Source: Auxenochlorella pyrenoidosa (Eukaryota; Chlorophyta; Trebouxiophyceae; Chlorellales; Chlorellaceae). Taken from it: a stretch of DNA of 11,186 bases. The notes beneath the pieces are model-generated. The model saw nothing but the letters and a program-made list of their open reading frames with translations, was not told where the DNA came from and ran no database searches. The stretch lies in assembly GCA_001430745.1 (NCBI GenBank), contig KQ482021.1, positions 158,825-170,010 on the forward strand, read 5' to 3'. A program made the translations under genes and the position numbers. Shown piece after piece: positions 7,572 through 11,186 of this stretch. Positions within the stretch are counted from its first letter, which is position 1. Every line of letters begins with the position of its first letter.

Positions 7572-10500
7572 TCATCCCCAGGCCGCCCGCAGCTGCTGCA
7601 GCGCTGCAGACGCCTCTGCGCTCGCCTGCTGCGGCCGACGCAGCCGCAGCAAGGGCCGGGGAGGAGCACTCCCCACTGCCGTGGCCGCTGCCGCAGCTGC
7701 AGAGGTGGATGGCCCTGCCTCAGCAGCTTCTGCTGCAGGGCACTCCACAAGCAGCAGCACAGCTGCAGCTGCGCCTGCCACCTGCACCCTCAGCGGCGGC
7801 GCTGCCCCCAGCTGCTGCCTAAGCTGCTGCGATTCGTGGGCGCTGCTGCTTGCCGCCGCTGCGCCTCCCGCTGCCGCTTGCTGCTGGGGATGTGAGTCAT
7901 GTAGCACAAAGGAGCGGGGGCGCAGCTGCCACTCTGCGTGCGCCGGCGGCTCCTGCCCAGCCACGGCGGCCTGGGCGGCAGCCGCTGCTGAGCTGGCGCC
8001 ATCCTGGCTGCGTATCGCCTCCTCCACTTGCCCCTGGAGGGTGGGCCCCTGCAGCAGCAGCGGTGCAGAGGGCTCGCGCAGCTGCCGCCCCTGCTCTGCA
8101 GGCCCAAAGGGCACAGCAGCCGCCTCTGCAGCCCGCCCCCGAGGCCGCCGCAGCGGCAGCAGCCCCGCCTGCTGCAGCAGCAGCTCAAGGGCGGGCGACC
8201 CCGGCTCCTGCTGCTGCACCGCTGCGGCTGCGCCCTTCCGCTTGCGCTGCCCAGCGCCCCGGTGGCCGCCCTTGCCGCCGCGGCGCTGCGCCGCCGTCCC
8301 AGCTGCACCCGCCTCTGATCCATTCAGGAATGCTGCCAGCTGCTGCTGCCGCTGCTGCTGCTGCTGCTGCCGCTCCTGGCGCCGCTGGCGCAGCGCGTCG
8401 CGCTCCAGCCGCCGCCGCAGCCTGCGCTGCTCTCGCCGCAGCTGCCTGGCAGCTTCGACCACATGGCCCTCCTCTGGGCCCGCGTCCTCCCCGCCGCTGC
8501 TGCCGCTGCTGCTGCTGCTGGTAGTGCCACTGTCGGTGCTGCCGCTGCCGCTGCCGCTGCCCTGCCGCCCCTCGCTGCTGCTGTCTGTCTCGAAGGCATC
8601 CACCTGCTGCTGGAGCTGCGCCGCCGCGTGCAGCTCCTGCAGGGATGTGCAGCTGCGTCGCAGGCGCCGGATGACGGCGTGCAGCGCCTGCTGCGCCGCC
8701 TGCGGCGCGCGCGCTGCGCTGCCATGCCCAGCGCCGGTGCCCCTGGCATACTCCAGCACCAGCTGCTGCGCCAGGGCGGCGTGCAGCGGCAGCTGCACCA
8801 TGCTCCCTGCTCGGAGTGAGGGCGAGGAAGGCACAAGAGGCGGCTCATGCAGGGCACACAGCTGTGCCCCACAAAACAATCACCAAGCGCCAGGCCGCCG
8901 CCCACAAAGCCTTTCCGGGAGCGCCAGGCCGCCGCCCACAAAGCCTTTCCGGGAGCGCCCGGCGGCCGCCCTGCACCACCCACAACACCATCCAGGCACG
9001 GGCAGCTGCCGCAGGGCGGGGCGTCGCCGCTAGGAGCTGCAGCAGCAGCGCGCCAGCAGGCGCACCCGCCTCCCCCCAGAGGCAAACCCACATGAGTCAC
9101 TCTTCCGCTCTTCCAGCAGGCGCGCCCGCCTCCCTGGCAGGGGCAAACCCACACGACTCACTCTTTTGCTCCCCGGCAGGCATCGTGAGGAGCGGCTGGG
9201 CCTGCGAGCGCCGGGCTCCGGTGCCGCTGCTTGCGAGGATGCCTGCCTGCGAGGCGCAGCGGGCGAGGCGGCATTCATAAGCAGGCAGCTCGGGCGGGGG
9301 CCAGCGCCGCAGGCAGAGGATAGCACGCTGGCGCAGCGCGCGCGCAGGGGCAGGCATGCAGCGGCGGCGGGAGGCAGCGTGGGCCTGCGGGGCGTTCCCC
9401 CCCCCTCCTTGCCTGCTCCAGGGCTCGCACGGCGAGGCACATGGGGGAGGCTGCCCGGCACTTGGCGCAGCACCCGCATCTCCTGCAAGAGGCAGGAGGT
9501 TGGGAGGCGCGGGGCCCACGGCGCCATAAAGTCGGCCAACTCGGGCACCGAGGTGTGTAATGTCTGGGGTAGAGCGACTTGTAGCAGGCCACGCTGGGCC
9601 CTCAGGCGACGGCGGCGGCGGCCAGGAGCCGGGTGCAGCGGGTTTGCCAGCACACGCTGGCAGGCTGGGGCGCCGGGGGTGAAGGCCCCTGAGGTAACAA
9701 CCTGGGAAACCAACCATCAGCCAGGAAACAGTCTTCTTGCTAAGGAACAGAACAAACAGCAAACAAAACAGAGAGAGGGGGGCAACACCCACCCAAGGTC
9801 GCCGGCGGCAACAGCTGCCACCAGCGCCTGCGGCACGCCTCGCACATGCGGCAGCAGCGCCCCGGGCCCCGCCCCGGCTGCCAGGGTGGCTGCCCCATCC
9901 TCCTCGGGTTCGCTGCCGCTGCCAGCGGCCGCTTCGGCTGCCGGCAGAAGCAGAGGCAGCGCTGACAGCGCCAGTGCAGCGTGCTGCTGCTGCTGCTGCT
10001 GCTGCTGCTGTGCCTGCTGCTGCGCCTGCTGCGCAGCTGGCTGTTGCCCTTGGAGCAGAGAGAGGCTGATGTCGCCGTGGGGCGTCAAGCTGCAGAGCAA
10101 CAGCAGGCGGGCAGGCAGGCAGGAAGATGGGTGTGAGGGGGACCGCAGCAGGCAGCCCAGCTGTGCAGATGCTGAGCTTGGCTTGATGCCTTGAGGGGCA
10201 AGCAGACCAGCAATGCCTCCCAGATGCTTCCGCCAGGTCCCACCCCTTCGCTCGCCTGGCCAGCAGCGGCAGCGGCAGCGGCTGCTGCGTCTCCCAGTCT
10301 GTGGCCACTGCCGCGAGGCCCAGCAGGGCGTGCTGGGCGCGCTGCGCCCCCGGCAGCGGCACCTTGGTGACCTGTGAGAGAGAAGAACCGCCCACAAGAA
10401 ACGATTGGGTTTTAAGGCTCTCTGCAAGCACCACATTAAAATACAGCTGCAACATGCAAGAGCACATGCTCTGCCAGCTCTGCCAGCCTGGCGCACGGGA

Positions 10501-11186
10501 CACCACCCTGTGCCCTGTCAGCTTACCCTGCCCTGCCAGCTCACCCGGACGCCGCCCCCCGCCGCAGCCTGCTGCTTCTGCAGCAGCAGCCGCCCGGCAG
10601 CCAGGCGCTCTGCCAGCGCCGGCTGCTGCTCCAACGGCGGGCACAGCAGCAGCGGCGGGCCGGGCGCTGCCTCGACGTGGGTGCTGCGGTCCACCGGGCG
10701 CCAGAGCAGCTGGGGCGGCAGCGGCAGCGGCGGCAGCGCCCGCAGCGGCGCAGGCAGCAGCTGCTCCCCTCCCTGCTGCTGCCCCGCCTGCCGCGCTTGG
10801 CTGGCAGCCGCCTGCTGCTCGCCAGCAGCAATGTCCATGGGTGCCGCTCCGTCGGCCGGCTCCTGCTCCTGCCTGTGCTGCTCGGGTGCCTGGTCATCGC
10901 GTGCCAATGTCGCCGCGGCGGCTGCCTCGCCCTCCTGCCCTGCGGGCTGCTGTGCCTGCTGTGCCTGCTGTGCCTGTTGTGCCTGCCGTGCCTCCTCCTG
11001 CTGCTCCAGCGCCGCCTGCAGGCGCTCAAGCAGGAGGGCCGCGCTGCCAGCCGGCTTCTCCGTAATCTTCCCCCCCTTGGCCTGCAGCTCGGGGCCGCTG
11101 GCAGACACCGACAGCTGGCAGCCCAGCACCCGCCCCGCCGCGCTGCCGCCGCCCAGCAGCAGGCCGCCCCAGCGGCTGCCCTCGCG
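7572..11186 (-). CDS. Unrecognised Gln/Ala/Arg-rich protein, C-terminal 876 residues (5'-partial)
   Basis: The gene runs off the right edge, where the frame is open from base 11186. Six exons join in phase to 2631 nt, ending in TGA at 7574-7572. I do not recognise the family. The N-terminal visible part (WGGLLLGGGSAAGRV) could be a beta-propeller strand. Next come a Gln/Ala repeat region and conserved-looking blocks: ALLGLAAVATDWE, LTPHGDISLSLL, TSVPELADFMAPWAPRL and RAILCLRRWPPPELPAYE. The long last exon encodes an acidic Ser/Gly stretch (about 540-577), a basic helical or coiled-coil stretch with a Gln run (about 584-627), and RKRKG (about 652-656) as a possible nuclear signal. A nuclear role is therefore suggested. 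A distant link to RNA polymerase I factor TAF1C/RRN6 crossed my mind on the strength of the GDISLSLL block only; treat it as a guess. The coding nature is well supported by phase agreement; the function is not. Confidence 0.65.
8887..8971. repeat. 34-bp tandem repeat in the last intron of the unrecognised gene
   Basis: Two perfect 34-bp copies (8887-8920 and 8921-8954, beginning GCGCCAGGCC and ending TTTCCGGGA) are followed by a partial, diverged third copy to about 8971. The array lies in the 8807-9161 intron. Confidence 0.85.
9056..9178. repeat. Two diverged ~61-bp tandem units spanning an exon-intron border
   Basis: The units share GCAGGCGC-CCCGCCTCC, GGCAAACCCACA and a GA-TCACTCTT block. 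Unit 2 includes the last bases of the 9162-9384 exon and its GTGAGT donor. In unit 1 the matching site reads GTGACT, so the donor is weakened and out of phase. Confidence 0.75.
9982..10011 (-). repeat. CAG repeat encoding polyglutamine
   Basis: About ten uninterrupted CTG units on the plus strand read as nine consecutive Gln on the minus strand, inside the 9789-10089 exon. More Gln-Ala units follow at 10013-10040. A smaller interrupted Gln tract lies at about 8341-8372 in the last exon. Confidence 0.85.
10948..10992 (-). repeat. Five tandem 9-bp units encoding Ala-Gln-Gln
   Basis: Three perfect TGCTGTGCC units are followed by two single-base variants (TGTTGTGCC, TGCCGTGCC). On the minus strand they encode a QAQQAQQAQQ tract in the first visible exon of the unrecognised gene. 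Confidence 0.85.

Larger units (their letters stand above)
7572..11186 (-). other. Exon map of the unrecognised gene
   Basis: Exons in transcript order are: 10545-11186 (open at the edge), 10244-10371, 9789-10089, 9462-9563, 9162-9384, 7572-8806. Phases at the joins are 0, 2, 0, 0, 1. The last join (AAAA|GTGAGT to GAGCAG|GG) and the 10090-10243 intron are strong. The 9462-9563 exon and the 77-bp intron 9385-9461 are the weakest, because three frames are open in that stretch. I chose the one with clean phases and the best GC-ending codons. Confidence 0.5.

Noticed and set aside
7414..9033. 539-codon open frame on the plus strand
   Set aside because: It is antisense to the last exon of the unrecognised gene. 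Its Ser/Cys/Ala-rich translation is what a GC-rich, CAG-rich coding strand produces when read backwards.
8887..9178. CRISPR-like array
   Set aside because: Units are directly adjacent without spacers, and the region is an intron of a eukaryotic gene.
9275..9592. Alternative frame with CYKSLYPRHYTPR and CGCCAKC
   Set aside because: It looks protein-like locally, but joining it to the neighbours needs introns of 28-66 bp. The 9462-9563 exon in another frame joins cleanly on both sides. I remain unsure.
9097..10644. 515-codon uninterrupted minus frame
   Set aside because: It crosses clear introns with T-rich acceptor tracts (for example near 9740-9780). Only 9162-9384 in this frame looks coding.

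Overview
The window looks like nuclear DNA of a green alga, most likely a chlorophyte of the Chlorella/Coccomyxa or Volvocales kind. It is very GC-rich, and its genes are cut into many small exons by GT-AG introns of about 77-355 bp with C-rich 3' tracts. Codons end mostly in G or C. There are long CAG/CTG glutamine and alanine runs, a hydroxyproline-glycoprotein-like tail, and TGTAA elements of the chlorophyte poly(A) type. No bacterial features (operons, Shine-Dalgarno sites, CRISPR, IS elements) were seen. All gene models here are my own splicing reconstructions, checked only by reading-phase agreement and family similarity.

Layout. (1) 22-508, plus strand: the last two coding exons of an alanine/serine-glyoxylate aminotransferase of the animal AGXT type (photorespiration). 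(2) 509-1360: convergent 3' regions without a supported gene. (3) 6834-1361, minus strand: a complete 16-exon gene for a secreted subtilisin-like serine protease of 674 residues. It has a signal peptide, an I9-type propeptide, an S8 catalytic domain with intact Asp/His/Asn/Ser, a six-cysteine module and a basic proline-rich tail. All exon phases agree and the CDS length is divisible by three. (4) 6835-7571: upstream region of the protease and 3' region of the next gene. (5) 11186-7572, minus strand: the 3' part (876 codons, six exons) of a gene I do not recognise. Its protein is rich in Gln, Ala and Arg and probably nuclear.

The three genes do not form a pathway. The aminotransferase is probably an organellar metabolic enzyme. 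The protease is predicted to enter the secretory pathway and may act at the cell wall. The third may be a nuclear regulatory protein.

The most notable theme is duplicated splice junctions. In all three genes a short stretch across an exon-intron boundary is repeated nearby. In the protease this creates a second, in-frame donor 84 nt downstream. Other notable items are a 25-nt microexon that carries the catalytic Asp, a probable GC-AG intron, a 17-bp tandem duplication read in two frames, a short uORF and a G-quadruplex-type tract.
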